A DNA stretch of 64,000 nucleotides from Streptomyces sp. CB00316 (GCF_001905595.1 NZ_LIXI01000001.1:806001-870000); one strand, 5' to 3'; numbered from the stretch's first letter, positions 34,185 to 43,540 are shown. Notes: a model not told the origin generated them from the letters alone. Numbers and translations: made by a program.

Positions 34185-34997
34185 ATGTCGGTTCACCCCG
34201 TGAGTTCTCTTCCCGCCACCGTCGCCGCCCTGCGCCGCGCCGGATGTGTCTTCGCCGAGGACGAGGCCCTTCTTCTCCATGAGGCCGCCGCGTCCCCGGG
34301 CCATCTGTCCTCGCTCGTCGAGCACCGCGTCGCCGGGCTTCCGCTCGAACACGTCCTGGGCTGGGCCGAGTTCTGCGGCCGGCGTCTCGCCGTGGACGCC
34401 GGGGTCTTCGTGCCCCGCCGGCGTACCGAGTTCCTCGTGGCACAGGCCGCCGCCCTCGCCCCGGAGCGGGCCGTCGTCGTCGACCTCTGCTGCGGCTCCG
34501 GAGCGCTCGGCGTCGCCCTCGCCACCGAGGCGTCCACCACCCCGGGCCGGGTCGACCTGCACGCCTGCGACGTCGAACCCGCCGCCGTACGCTGCGCCCG
34601 GCGCAACATCGGTGACCTCGGGCAGGTCTACGAGGGCGACCTGTTCGACCCCCTTCCCGCCGCCCTGCGCGGCCGCGTCGACGTGCTGCTGGCCAACGTG
34701 CCGTACGTGCCGACCGCCGATGTCGAGCTGCTCCCCGCCGAGGCCCGCGTCCACGAACCCCGGGTCGCCCTCGACGGCGGCGGCGACGGCCTCGACGTCA
34801 TGCGCCGGGTCGCCGCCGAGGCCCCCGGATGGCTCGCCCCCGGAGGCAGCCTGCTGGTGGAGGCCAGTGAGCGGCAGCGGGACGCGGCGGTACAGGTGCT
34901 CCGCGCCGCCGGGCTGGTCCCGCGCGTGGTGGTCTGCGAGGAGCTGTACGCCACCGTCGTCATCGGGACCGCCGGGCGGACCACGTGCATCACCTGA
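34185..34997 (+). CDS. PrmC/HemK-like protein N5-glutamine methyltransferase
   Basis: A 270-residue SAM-dependent methyltransferase of the HemK/PrmC type. The helical N-domain (1-75) holds the VEHRVAGLPLEHVLGWAEF segment. The catalytic domain has VVDLCCGSGALGVALA as the SAM glycine loop near residue 102, HACDVEPAAVRCARRN as the acidic loop, and NVPYVPT, where most glutamine methylases have NPPY. The Pro-to-Val change may alter the substrate; release-factor methylation should not be assumed. It overlaps the convergent flavin-oxidase-fold gene by 8 bp. Confidence 0.82.
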   Translation: MSVHPVSSLPATVAALRRAGCVFAEDEALLLHEAAASPGHLSSLVEHRVAGLPLEHVLGWAEFCGRRLAVDAGVFVPRRRTEFLVAQAAALAPERAVVVDLCCGSGALGVALATEASTTPGRVDLHACDVEPAAVRCARRNIGDLGQVYEGDLFDPLPAALRGRVDVLLANVPYVPTADVELLPAEARVHEPRVALDGGGDGLDVMRRVAAEAPGWLAPGGSLLVEASERQRDAAVQVLRAAGLVPRVVVCEELYATVVIGTAGRTTCIT

Positions 34998-35511
34998 AGC
35001 GGTAACGCGTCTGGCTGTACGGCTCCCCCTTGCCGAAGCCGAACACCGTACGGGGGTGGACCGCGAACACATGCGCGTGGCCCGCCTCCGGCTGGACGAA
35101 GCTGCCGTCCTCGACGTCGAAGTGCCAGTCGCTGCCGTACTTCGCCTCCCACTCCCGGGCCAGAGCGGTCAGCCGGCCGTGGTCCGTCACCCGGTCCGCC
35201 AGGCCCTCGACCACCACGTCGAAGCCCGAGTCGAGGGCGTTGGCCCCCGTCGTCAGGACCACCTCGGCGTTGGCCGCGAGGTTGCGCGCCTTGCGCTCCG
35301 CCGGGCCCGTACAGAAGTGCAGGGCGCCCTCCCACCAGACGCCGATGAGCGGAGTGACATGGGGGCGGCCGTCGGGGCGGACCGTGGAGAGCCAGTACAG
35401 CGGGGCCGCGCCCAGCAGGGCCGCCACCTCCGGCCAGGGGCGGGCCGTCGCGCCCTCGCTGCTGTAGCGGGCGTCCAGCTCGGTGGCCGGTGGCTGCTCG
35501 GTGGTGGCCAT
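34990..35511 (-). CDS. pyridoxamine 5'-phosphate oxidase-fold protein
   Basis: A 173-residue protein with the split-barrel flavin-binding fold. Typical segments are LYWLSTVRPDGRPHVTPL, GVWWEGALHFCTG, ERKARNLAANAEVVLTTG and FDVVVEGLADRV; the C-terminal part carries FAVHPRTVFGFGKG. Relatives bind FMN or F420 and act as reductases or oxidases; this size and the WWEGALHFCTG motif fit the actinobacterial F420/FMN-binding branch. A GGAGG site lies before the ATG at 35511. Its 3' end overlaps that of the methyltransferase gene. Confidence 0.82.
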   Translation of the reverse strand: MATTEQPPATELDARYSSEGATARPWPEVAALLGAAPLYWLSTVRPDGRPHVTPLIGVWWEGALHFCTGPAERKARNLAANAEVVLTTGANALDSGFDVVVEGLADRVTDHGRLTALAREWEAKYGSDWHFDVEDGSFVQPEAGHAHVFAVHPRTVFGFGKGEPYSQTRYRFR

Positions 35512-35677
35512 GGTTCCTCCGCAGGGCGTCAGGGGTGCTGTCAGGTGCTTTACCCGGTGGGTGGACTCCGCCTCCGCCCCGAATTCGTCGGCACAGGACT
35601 AGGCTCGGGGAGCTGTGACGCGGCGAAGGGGCGGCGTGCGGCTACGCGGATCGGTTCGGGCGGCAGGAGAGCGAGCA

Positions 35678-38674
35678 ATGACGACGGTGCCGGGGCGCAG
35701 GAGCAGTACGTTCACCAGGCTGCTGCGGCACGGATTCACCGACCCGTCCGCCGCCGAGCAGCTCCTGGAGCTGGACGACCTCGCCTCCGTACGCTCCGAT
35801 CCCGTCCTCCTGGAGGCGCTCGGCGCCACCGCCGACCCCGATCTGGCCCTGCGCGGCCTCGTCCGGCTCGTGGAGGCCGAGGAGGAGGGCGAGCGGCAGA
35901 TGCTGCTGGACACCCTCGTCACCGCCAAGCCCCTGCGCGACCGGCTCCTCGGGGTCCTCGGCGCGTCCGAGGCGCTCGGCGACCACCTGGCCCGGCACCC
36001 GCGCGACTGGCAGGCGCTCGTCACGTACGAGGCGATCGACCTGCACCCGGGCGTCGCCGAGTTCGAGCGCGGGCTCGCCGAGGCCGTCGACCCGGACTCG
36101 CTGCGCGTCGCCTACCGCCGGTGCATGCTCACCCTGGCCGCCCGCGACGTCTGCGGGACCACCGACCTCGCCCAGACCGCCGCCGAACTGGCCGACCTCG
36201 CCACCGCCACCCTCCGCGCCGCCCTCGCCATCGCCCGCACGGCGGCCCCCGAGGACGCGGCGCAGTGCCGGCTCGCCGTCGTCGCGATGGGCAAGTGCGG
36301 CGGGCACGAGCTGAACTACGTCTCCGACGTCGACGTGATCTTCGTCGGCGAGGCGCGCGACGGGGTCGACGAGAACAAGGCCATGCAGGCCGCCACCCGG
36401 CTGGCCGCCCACATGATGCGGATCTGCTCCGACAACACCCCCGAGGGCACCATCTGGCCGGTCGACGCCAACCTCCGCCCCGAGGGCCGCAACGGGCCCC
36501 TCGTGCGCACCCTCACCTCGCACCTCGCCTACTACCAGCGGTGGGCGAAGACCTGGGAGTTCCAGGCGCTGCTGAAGGCGCGCGCGGTCGCCGGTGACCC
36601 GGAGCTCGGCCAGGATTACGTCGATGCCGTGTCCCCGCTCGTCTGGCAGGCCGCCGACCGGGAGAACTTCGTCCCCGACGTGCAGAAGATGCGCCGCCGC
36701 GTCGTCGACAACATCCCCGCCGACCGGATAGACCGCGAGCTGAAGCTCGGGCCCGGCGGGCTCCGGGACGTCGAGTTCGCCGTACAGCTCCTGCAGTTGG
36801 TGCACGGGCGCAGCGACGCCTCGCTCCACAGCGGGACCACGCTGGAGGCCCTGCGGGCGCTCGCCGAGGGCGGGTACGTGGGGCGCGCGGACGCCGCCCA
36901 GCTCGACGAGGCGTACCGCTTCCTGCGCTCCATGGAGCACCGCATCCAGCTCTACCGGCTGCGCCGCACCCACCTGGTCCCCGAGGACGAGCCGGGCCTG
37001 CGGCGGCTCGGGCGGTCGCTCGGGATGCGGACCGACCCGGTCGCCGAGCTCGACAAGGCGTGGCGGCGGCACGCCTCCGTCGTCCGGCGGCTGCACGAGA
37101 AGATCTTCTACCGGCCGCTGCTGGACGCCGTCGCCCAGCTGGCCCCCGCCGAGTCCCGGCTCAGCGCCAAGGCGGCCGCGATCCGGCTGGAGGCCCTCGG
37201 GTACGCCGACCCCGGCGCGGCCCTGCGCCACCTGGAGGCCCTCTCCTCCGGGGTCTCCCGCAAGGCGGCGATCCAGCGCACCCTGCTGCCGGTGCTGCTC
37301 GGCTGGTTCGCGGACTCCGCCGACCCGGACGCCGGGCTCCTCGGCTTCCGCAAGGTGTCCGACGCGCTCGGCAAGACCCCGTGGTACCTGCGGCTCCTGC
37401 GCGACGAGGGGGCGGCGGCGGAGAACCTCGCCCGGGTCCTCTCCGCCGGCCGCCTCGCCCCCGACCTGCTGCTGCGGGCCCCGGAGGCGGTGGCGATCCT
37501 GGGCGACCCGGAGGGGCTCACGCCCCGCACCCGCGAGCACCTGGAGCAGGAGGTGCTGGCCGCGGTGGGGCGTGCGGGGGGCGCGGAGTCGGCGGTCGCG
37601 GTGGTGCGCGGAGTGCGGCGGCGGGAGCTGTTCCGTACGACGGCCGCCGACATCATCGGCTCGTACGGCACCGAGGACAGCCCGGCGGAGCAGGACCACG
37701 GGGCCCTCGTCGACCGGGTCGGCTCCGCCGTCACCGACCTCAACGCCGCCACCATCGCGGGCGCGCTGCGGGCCGCCGTACGCGAACAGTGGGGCGACAC
37801 CCTGCCGACCCGGTTCGCCGTCATCGGCATGGGTCGCTTCGGCGGGCACGAGCTGAGTTACGGCTCCGACGCCGACGTCCTCTTCGTGCACCGGCCGCGG
37901 GAGGGGGTGAGCGACGAGGAGGCGGCCCGGGCGGCGAACGCGGTCGTGGGGGAGATGCGGAGGCTTCTTCAGCTGCCGACCGCCGATCCGCCGTTGCTGA
38001 TCGATGCTGATCTGCGGCCCGAGGGCAGGACCGGGCCCCTGGTGCGGACGTTGAAGTCGTACGAGGCGTACTACCGGCGCTGGTCGCTGGTCTGGGAGAG
38101 CCAGGCGCTGCTGCGGGCCGGACACATGGCGGGCGATGAGGAGTTGGGGCGCGATTTCATCGAGCTGGTGGACCCGTTGCGGTATCCGATGGAAGGGCTC
38201 GGTGAGGACGCCGTACGCGAGATCCGCCGGCTCAAGGCCCGGATGGAGTCCGAGCGGATGCCGCGCGGCGCGGACCCCACGCTCCACGCGAAGCTGGGGC
38301 GGGGCGGGCTGAGCGACGTCGAGTGGACCGTCCAGCTGATGCAGATGCAGCACGGCTGGGCGGAGCCGGGGCTGCGGACGACGCGTACGCGCGAGGCGCT
38401 GGCGGCGGCGTGTGCGGCGGGGCTCATCCCGGGTGAGGACGCGCAGATGCTGGACGAGGCGTGGGTGCTGGCCACGCGGGTGCGGAACGCGGTGATGCTG
38501 GTGCGGGGGCGGCCGGGGGACATGTTCCCTTCGGACCCTCGGGAGATGACCGCGGTGGGGCGGTACCTGGGGTACGAGCCGGGGCACGTCGGGGACATGT
38601 TGGACGACTACCGGCGGATCACACGGAGGGCTCGGGCGGTGGTGGAGGAGCGGTTCTACGGGGCGGTGGTCTAG
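35678..38674 (+). CDS. glnE: bifunctional glutamine synthetase adenylyltransferase/deadenylase
   Basis: A 998-residue enzyme that adds AMP to glutamine synthetase and removes it according to nitrogen status. It has two nucleotidyltransferase modules: GGHELNYVSDVDVIFV near residue 210 and GGHELSYGSDADVLFV near 730. Each is followed by a PVDANLRPEGRNGPL or LIDADLRPEGRTGPL segment and by helical GlnD/PII-uridylyltransferase-like regions. The length is normal. AGGAGA lies 8 nt before ATG 35678, preferred to the open extension at 35615. The last quarter, from about 37950, uses more G- and T-ending codons than the first part. Confidence 0.96.
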   Translation: MTTVPGRRSSTFTRLLRHGFTDPSAAEQLLELDDLASVRSDPVLLEALGATADPDLALRGLVRLVEAEEEGERQMLLDTLVTAKPLRDRLLGVLGASEALGDHLARHPRDWQALVTYEAIDLHPGVAEFERGLAEAVDPDSLRVAYRRCMLTLAARDVCGTTDLAQTAAELADLATATLRAALAIARTAAPEDAAQCRLAVVAMGKCGGHELNYVSDVDVIFVGEARDGVDENKAMQAATRLAAHMMRICSDNTPEGTIWPVDANLRPEGRNGPLVRTLTSHLAYYQRWAKTWEFQALLKARAVAGDPELGQDYVDAVSPLVWQAADRENFVPDVQKMRRRVVDNIPADRIDRELKLGPGGLRDVEFAVQLLQLVHGRSDASLHSGTTLEALRALAEGGYVGRADAAQLDEAYRFLRSMEHRIQLYRLRRTHLVPEDEPGLRRLGRSLGMRTDPVAELDKAWRRHASVVRRLHEKIFYRPLLDAVAQLAPAESRLSAKAAAIRLEALGYADPGAALRHLEALSSGVSRKAAIQRTLLPVLLGWFADSADPDAGLLGFRKVSDALGKTPWYLRLLRDEGAAAENLARVLSAGRLAPDLLLRAPEAVAILGDPEGLTPRTREHLEQEVLAAVGRAGGAESAVAVVRGVRRRELFRTTAADIIGSYGTEDSPAEQDHGALVDRVGSAVTDLNAATIAGALRAAVREQWGDTLPTRFAVIGMGRFGGHELSYGSDADVLFVHRPREGVSDEEAARAANAVVGEMRRLLQLPTADPPLLIDADLRPEGRTGPLVRTLKSYEAYYRRWSLVWESQALLRAGHMAGDEELGRDFIELVDPLRYPMEGLGEDAVREIRRLKARMESERMPRGADPTLHAKLGRGGLSDVEWTVQLMQMQHGWAEPGLRTTRTREALAAACAAGLIPGEDAQMLDEAWVLATRVRNAVMLVRGRPGDMFPSDPREMTAVGRYLGYEPGHVGDMLDDYRRITRRARAVVEERFYGAVV

Positions 38675-38798
38675 GGGCGTCCTCGCGGGGCGCCGCCCCG
38701 GGCCCCGCTCGGTGCGCTGCCGCCGACCCCGCCCCGGTCCGGCTCACGGTCGCGGGCGGGCGGATCGCGCACCGCGGCCGAGGCGGAGAAACAGCGAT

Positions 38799-38823
38799 GC
38801 GGGTGGACACCGTGTCCGCCCGC
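38799..38823. terminator. near-perfect inverted repeat between convergent genes
   Basis: GCGGGTGGACAC and GTGTCCGCCCGC flank a single base with one mismatch in 12. As a hairpin it would lose its top pairs to a small loop. It lies between the glnE stop and the PAP2 stop; it could also be an operator-like palindrome. Confidence 0.4.
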
Positions 38824-38836
38824 GTTCCTGTGGTGC

Positions 38837-39754
38837 CTACGCTCTTCGCGCCCCGGCCGTCTCCGGCTCGGGCTCCGGCTCCGCGGCCGGCCGTGGCAGC
38901 CGTGCCGCCGCCCGCACCCCCGTCAGCCGGGCGCCCTGTTTCGACGGCACCCACTTCGGCAGGTGCTGCGGCAGCGAGCCGTACCAGGCGCGGGAGACCG
39001 TGTAGCCGAAGGCGAGGCAGATCATGCCGCCCACCGCGTCCAGCCAGAAGTGGTTGGCGGTGGCCACGATGACGACCAGGGTGAGCGTCGGGTAGAGCAG
39101 GCCCAGGATGCGGGCCCAGGGCGCCGAGGCCAGGGCGAATATCGTCAGGCCGCACCAGAGGGACCAGCCGATGTGCATCGACGGCATCGCCGCGTACTGG
39201 TTCGACATGTTCTTGAAGTTGCCCGAGGCCATCGAGCCCCAGGTCTCGTGCACGAGCACGGTGTCGATGAAGTTCGTGCCGCTCATCAGACGCGGTGGCG
39301 CCAGCGGGTAGAGGTAGTAGCCGAGCAGGGCCACGCCCGTCGTCGCGAAGAGGACGAGCCGGGTGGCCGCGTACCGGCCCGGGTGGCGGCGGAAGAGCCA
39401 GACGAGGACGCCGATGGTCACGACGAAGTGCAGGGTCGCGTAGTAGTAGTTCATCGACACGATCAGCCATGTCACGGAATTGGCCGCGTGATTGACCGTT
39501 TCCTCGAAGGCGAGGCCCAGGGCCTTCTCCGCCGACCAGATCCAGTCCGCGTTGCTCAGCGCCTGGGCCTTCTGCTCCGGTACGGCGTTGCGCACGAGCG
39601 AGTACAGCCAGTAACTGACCGCGATGAGCAGGATCTCGAACCAGAGCCGGGGGCGGCCGGGCGATCGCAGGGAGCGGAGCCGGTCCGACCAGCCGGTCTT
39701 CCCGTCCTCCTGTGCTGTCACGTCCGTTTCACCCATAGGCAGAGAGTCTTCCAT
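38837..39754 (-). CDS. PAP2-superfamily membrane phosphatase/transferase
   Basis: A 305-residue integral membrane protein with about six helices. The phosphatase-type signature appears as AAMPSMHIGWSLW and, further on, ANHFWLDAVGG, holding the two catalytic histidines. The layout resembles inositol-phosphorylceramide-synthase-like PAP2 proteins of actinobacteria, which act on lipid phosphates at the outer face of the membrane. The C-terminal tail is Pro/Glu-rich. The start at ATG 39754 has an AGGGGAA ribosome site; ATG 39736 is an alternative. Confidence 0.8.
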   Translation of the reverse strand: MEDSLPMGETDVTAQEDGKTGWSDRLRSLRSPGRPRLWFEILLIAVSYWLYSLVRNAVPEQKAQALSNADWIWSAEKALGLAFEETVNHAANSVTWLIVSMNYYYATLHFVVTIGVLVWLFRRHPGRYAATRLVLFATTGVALLGYYLYPLAPPRLMSGTNFIDTVLVHETWGSMASGNFKNMSNQYAAMPSMHIGWSLWCGLTIFALASAPWARILGLLYPTLTLVVIVATANHFWLDAVGGMICLAFGYTVSRAWYGSLPQHLPKWVPSKQGARLTGVRAAARLPRPAAEPEPEPETAGARRA

Positions 39755-39812
39755 AGAGATTCCCCTGCCCCCGATCATCCTCCGGTCGGGTTCCGGTCGC
39801 ATGTTCTGCACC

Positions 39813-40868
39813 TCAAGGACGAGGGGGGAACCCTGCGCCACCTACGGGTCCCGTGCCGGGGCCGGAGGCCGTCGTGCCGCGGACCACCAGCTCGGGCATG
39901 AAGACGAACTCGCTGTGCGGGGCCGGGGTTCCGCCGATCTCCTCCAACAGCGTGCGCACCGCGGCCTGGCCCATCGCCGTCACGGGCTGCCGGATGGTGG
40001 TCAGCGGCGGATCGGTGAACGCTATGAGGGGCGAGTCGTCGTAGCCGACCACGGAGAGGTCCCGGGGGACTTCCTTCGACAGTCTGCGGGCCGCACGGAT
40101 CGCCCCGAGCGCCATCATGTCGCTCGCGCAGACGACCGCCGTGCAGCCGCGCTCCATCAGGGCGGAGGCGGCGGCCTGGCCGCCCTCCAGCGTGTACAGG
40201 GAGTGCTGGATCAACTTCTCCACCGCGTCCGGCGTGAGGCCCAGCTGCTCCTGCATCGTGGCGTGGAAGCCCTCGATCTTGCGGAGCACGGGCACGAAGC
40301 GCTTGGGGCCGACCGCGAGGCCGATCCGGGTGTGGCCGAGCGCCACCAGGTGCGTCACCGCCAGCCGCATCGCCGCCCGGTCGTCGGGGGAGATGAAGGG
40401 GGCCTGCACCTTGGCGGAGAAGCCGTTGACCAGGACGAAGGGGACCCCCTGGCCGCGCAGTTGTTCGTAGCGCTGCATGTCGGCCGAGGTGTCGGCGTGC
40501 AGTCCGGAGACGAAGATGATGCCCGAGACGCCCCGGTCCACCAGCATTTCGGTGAGTTCGTCCTCGGTGGAGCCGCCGGGGGTCTGGGTGGCGAGGACCG
40601 GTGTGTACCCCTGCCGGGTGAGCGCCTGGCCGATGACCTGGGCCAGCGCCGGGAAGATCGGGTTCTCCAGCTCGGGGGTGATCAGTCCCACCAGGCCCGC
40701 GCTGCGCCGGCGCAGCCGTACGGGGCGTTCGTAGCCCAGGACGTCGAGCGCCGCGAGGACGGATTCGCGGGTGGTCGCCGCGACCCCCGGCTTGCCGTTC
40801 AGGACTCGGCTGACCGTCGCTTCGCTGACCCCCGCCTGAGTTGCGATATCGGCAAGCCGTGCGGTCAT
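39813..40868 (-). CDS. malR: LacI-family repressor of maltodextrin genes
   Basis: A 351-residue repressor. The LacI helix-turn-helix and hinge occupy residues 1-55: RLADIATQAGVSEATVSRVL then NGKPGVAATTRESVLAAL. The rest is the periplasmic-binding-protein-like effector domain with GLITPELENPIFPALAQ and GYDDSPLIAFTDPPLTT. It is divergent from the malEFG operon, the standard Streptomyces arrangement, in which MalR binds CTTGC-type sites and is released by maltose or maltodextrins. A TACAGT box lies 8 nt before its ATG. A second, very similar regulator ends the operon at 47260. Confidence 0.92.
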   Translation of the reverse strand: MTARLADIATQAGVSEATVSRVLNGKPGVAATTRESVLAALDVLGYERPVRLRRRSAGLVGLITPELENPIFPALAQVIGQALTRQGYTPVLATQTPGGSTEDELTEMLVDRGVSGIIFVSGLHADTSADMQRYEQLRGQGVPFVLVNGFSAKVQAPFISPDDRAAMRLAVTHLVALGHTRIGLAVGPKRFVPVLRKIEGFHATMQEQLGLTPDAVEKLIQHSLYTLEGGQAAASALMERGCTAVVCASDMMALGAIRAARRLSKEVPRDLSVVGYDDSPLIAFTDPPLTTIRQPVTAMGQAAVRTLLEEIGGTPAPHSEFVFMPELVVRGTTASGPGTGPVGGAGFPPRP

Positions 40869-40964
40869 GTCAGTGGACTGTACCGGGCCGGTGTCGGATT
40901 GCCCACTGTGTGTCGGCCGGGCGCCTGCACCCCCGTGCCGGCATGGGCTGAGCCCCGCGCCCCG

Positions 40965-40986
40965 GCAAGGTCTTGCAATCTCTTGC
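40965..40986. promoter_or_regulatory. malR-side cluster of MalR-type operators
   Basis: GCAAG (40965), CTTGC (40972) and CTTGC (40982) lie within 22 bp, the last two as 10-bp-spaced direct repeats (TCTTGCAATC, TCTTGCGGCC). This matches the repeated CTTGCA elements known for Streptomyces MalR. The gene-free region 40869-41229 holds this cluster, the palindrome at 41070 and the malE-side pair at 41126. Confidence 0.7.
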
Positions 40987-41069
40987 GGCCCCTCACTGCG
41001 GGCTGCGGTCGGATCGTCGCACTGCGGAGATGCCGTACGTGGCCTGCCCCTGCCAGGGTTCCACCGTTC

Positions 41070-41088
41070 CCGTCAAGGGGCTTGACGG
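41070..41088. promoter_or_regulatory. perfect palindrome in the malR-malE intergenic region
   Basis: CCGTCAAG-GGG-CTTGACGG has perfect 8-bp arms. It differs from the CTTGC elements (CTTGA instead), so it may be read by another regulator or be a weaker variant site. Confidence 0.45.
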
Positions 41089-41125
41089 CAACCTTGAGGA
41101 CACGCGAATGTAACGATCAACAGGG

Positions 41126-41146
41126 CTTGCAGAAATCTTCCGCAAG
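41126..41146. promoter_or_regulatory. malE-side inverted MalR-type operator
   Basis: CTTGC (41126-41130) and GCAAG (41142-41146) face each other across 11 bp, about 85-105 bp ahead of the malE start, as a two-turn inverted pair. Mechanistically it fits repression of the malE promoter. Confidence 0.7.
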
Positions 41147-41229
41147 GTCTTTCGGTGGCCTTTCATCCTTGTTACGTTCACGTCGACCCGGCGCCGCGAC
41201 GGAGCGGTACGGCAGTTGAAGGAGTTCAG

Positions 41230-42501
41230 ATGCGACGTGGCATAACGGCCACCGCCCTGGTCGCGGCCCTGGCGCTCGCGGCGACCGCCTGCGGCAGCGG
41301 CGACGAGACCGGCGGCAGCAAGAGCTCGGGTGAGCTCTCCGGCACCGTGACCTGGTGGGACACCTCGAGCGTCGGCAGCGAGGACAAGGTCTTCAAGAAG
41401 CTGGCCGAAGGCTTCGAGAAGAAGCACCCGAAGGTCAAGGTCAAGTACGTCAGCGTCCCCTTCGGTGACGCGCAGAACAAGTTCAAGAACGCGGCCCAGG
41501 CCGGCAGCTCCGCGCCTGACGTGATCCGCTCCGAGGTCGCCTGGACGCCGGACTTCGCCTCCCTCGGCTACCTGGCTCCGCTGGACGGCACCGCCGCCCT
41601 GAAGAACCAGGACGACTTCCTGCCGCAGGCCGTCGCGTCCACCAAGTTCGAGGACAAGACCTACGCCGTCCCGCAGGTCATCGACTCCATGGGCATCTTC
41701 TACAACAAGAAGCTGATGGAGAAGGCGGGCGTCGAGCCGCCCACCAACCTGGACGAGCTGAAGGCCTCCGCCAAGAAGATCAAGGACAAGACCGGCAAGA
41801 CCGGTCTCTACCTGCGCGGCGACGACCCGTACTTCTTCCTCTCCTTCCTCTACGGCGAGGGCGGCGACCTGGTCGACGCCGAGTCCAAGACCGTCACCGT
41901 GGACAAGCCCGAGGGCGTCAAGGCGTTCAAGGCGGTCAAGGCCCTGGTCGAGGACGGCACCGCGAAGACGGATGCCTCGGACGGCTGGGAGAACATGATG
42001 CAGGCGTTCAAGAACGGCGACGTCGCGATGATGATCAACGGCCCCTGGGCCGTCGCCGACACGCTGACCGGCAAGGAGTTCACGGACAAGGACAACCTGG
42101 GCATCGCCACGGTCCCGGCCGGCTCGGCCGCCCACGGCGCTCCGCAGGGCGGTCACAACCTCGCCGTCTACGCCGGTTCGAAGAACCTGGAAGCCTCCTA
42201 CGCCTTCGTCGAGTACATGACGTCCGTGGAGTCCCAGGCCACCACCGCCGGTGAGCTGAACCTCCTGCCGACGCGCACCTCCGCGTACGCCAAGAAGGAA
42301 GCCGTCAACAGCGAGATCGTCGGCTTCTTCAAGCCGGTCGTCGAGACCGCCGTCGAGCGCCCCTGGATCCCCGAGGGCGGCAGCCTCTTCGCCCCGCTCG
42401 GCATCGAGTACACCAAGGTCCTCACCGGCCAGACCACGCCGGAGAAGGCCGCCAAGGCCACCGGCGACGAGTACCGCAAGCTCCTGAAGGACTGGAAGTA
42501 A
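41230..42501 (+). CDS. malE: maltodextrin ABC transporter substrate-binding lipoprotein
   Basis: A 423-residue extracellular binding protein held by a lipid anchor (ALAATAC, Cys near residue 21). The mature part has the sugar-binding-protein fold with a TWWDTSSVGSEDKVFKK start, YAVPQVIDSMGIFYNKKLME in the middle and MMINGPWAV before the hinge. It captures maltose or maltodextrins released by the secreted amylases and passes them to MalFG. It is the first gene of malE-malF-malG-alpha-glucosidase-lacI. A GAAGGAG ribosome site is 5 nt before ATG 41230. No ATPase is encoded here; in Streptomyces a shared MsiK usually powers such importers. Confidence 0.93.
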   Translation: MRRGITATALVAALALAATACGSGDETGGSKSSGELSGTVTWWDTSSVGSEDKVFKKLAEGFEKKHPKVKVKYVSVPFGDAQNKFKNAAQAGSSAPDVIRSEVAWTPDFASLGYLAPLDGTAALKNQDDFLPQAVASTKFEDKTYAVPQVIDSMGIFYNKKLMEKAGVEPPTNLDELKASAKKIKDKTGKTGLYLRGDDPYFFLSFLYGEGGDLVDAESKTVTVDKPEGVKAFKAVKALVEDGTAKTDASDGWENMMQAFKNGDVAMMINGPWAVADTLTGKEFTDKDNLGIATVPAGSAAHGAPQGGHNLAVYAGSKNLEASYAFVEYMTSVESQATTAGELNLLPTRTSAYAKKEAVNSEIVGFFKPVVETAVERPWIPEGGSLFAPLGIEYTKVLTGQTTPEKAAKATGDEYRKLLKDWK

Positions 42502-42520
42502 CAGGAAGGTTGGCCGACTG

Positions 42521-43540
42521 ATGGCTGTCCACACCAGCCAGTCGGTGGTGAAGGCCGCGGGCGATGACGTCGCCCGCGGCCGGAGCCGCGGTACTGGCAC
42601 CCCACCACCGGCCGCCGGCCGTATCCGGCGCGGTCTGTCGACCCACTGGTACGCCTGGACCATGGTCGCCCCGGTCGTCGTCGTGATCAGCGTGATCATC
42701 GGCTACCCGCTGCTGCGCGGGATCTACCTGTCGATGACCGACGCCGACGAGCGCAACGTCGCACGCACCATCGGCGTCAACGAACTGCCCGCCACCTACA
42801 AGTTCGTCGGTGCCGACAACTACATCGACGCGCTGACCGGTTCGCAGTTCCTCGGCACGCTCGGCTGGACGCTGGTGTGGACGGTCTCCTGCGTGAGCAT
42901 CACGTTCGCGCTCGGCATGGGCCTCGCCAACATCCTCAACCGCCGTATCGCCGGCCGCTCCGCCTACCGCATGGCCCTGATCCTGCCCTGGGCCATCCCC
43001 GGCTTCGTCTCGGTCTTCGCCTGGCGCTTCCTCTACAACGAGGAGCGCGGACTGCTCAACAAGATCCTCGGCGGCGCCGGCATCGACGGCGTCCCGTGGC
43101 TGAACGACCCGACCTGGGCCAAGTTCGCGGTCATCGCCGTCAACGTCTGGCTCGGCATCCCGTTCATGATGGTCGCCCTGCTCGGCGGGTTGCAGTCCAT
43201 CCCCTCGGAGCAGTACGAGGCCGCCGAGATGGACGGGGCCACCGCCTGGCAGCGGTTCCGCCACATCACGCTGCCCGGCCTGCGCCCGGTGTCCACCACG
43301 GTGATCCTGCTCTCCACCATCTGGACCTTCAACATGTTCCCGGTGATCTTCCTGCTCACCCGCGGCGGACCCGGTGAAGCCACCCAGATCCTCGTCACCC
43401 AGGCGTACAAGTTCTCCTTCGAGATCAGCCCGCGCGACTTCGCGCAGTCCTCCACCTGGGGTGTGCTGATCCTCGTACTCCTGATGCTCTTCGCCGTGGT
43501 CTACCGGCGAGTCCTGCGCACCCAGGGAGACAACTGGTGA
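42521..43540 (+). CDS. malF: maltodextrin ABC transporter permease
   Basis: A 339-residue inner-membrane permease with six to seven helices after a 35-residue soluble lead. The ABC importer EAA loop, which touches the ATPase, reads EQYEAAEMDGATAWQRFRHI followed by TLPGL near residue 245. It pairs with MalG to form the sugar channel. It starts 19 bp after malE, and its stop overlaps the malG start (GTGA), which shows coupled translation. It lacks the large periplasmic loop of enteric MalF. Confidence 0.93.
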   Translation: MAVHTSQSVVKAAGDDVARGRSRGTGTPPPAAGRIRRGLSTHWYAWTMVAPVVVVISVIIGYPLLRGIYLSMTDADERNVARTIGVNELPATYKFVGADNYIDALTGSQFLGTLGWTLVWTVSCVSITFALGMGLANILNRRIAGRSAYRMALILPWAIPGFVSVFAWRFLYNEERGLLNKILGGAGIDGVPWLNDPTWAKFAVIAVNVWLGIPFMMVALLGGLQSIPSEQYEAAEMDGATAWQRFRHITLPGLRPVSTTVILLSTIWTFNMFPVIFLLTRGGPGEATQILVTQAYKFSFEISPRDFAQSSTWGVLILVLLMLFAVVYRRVLRTQGDNW

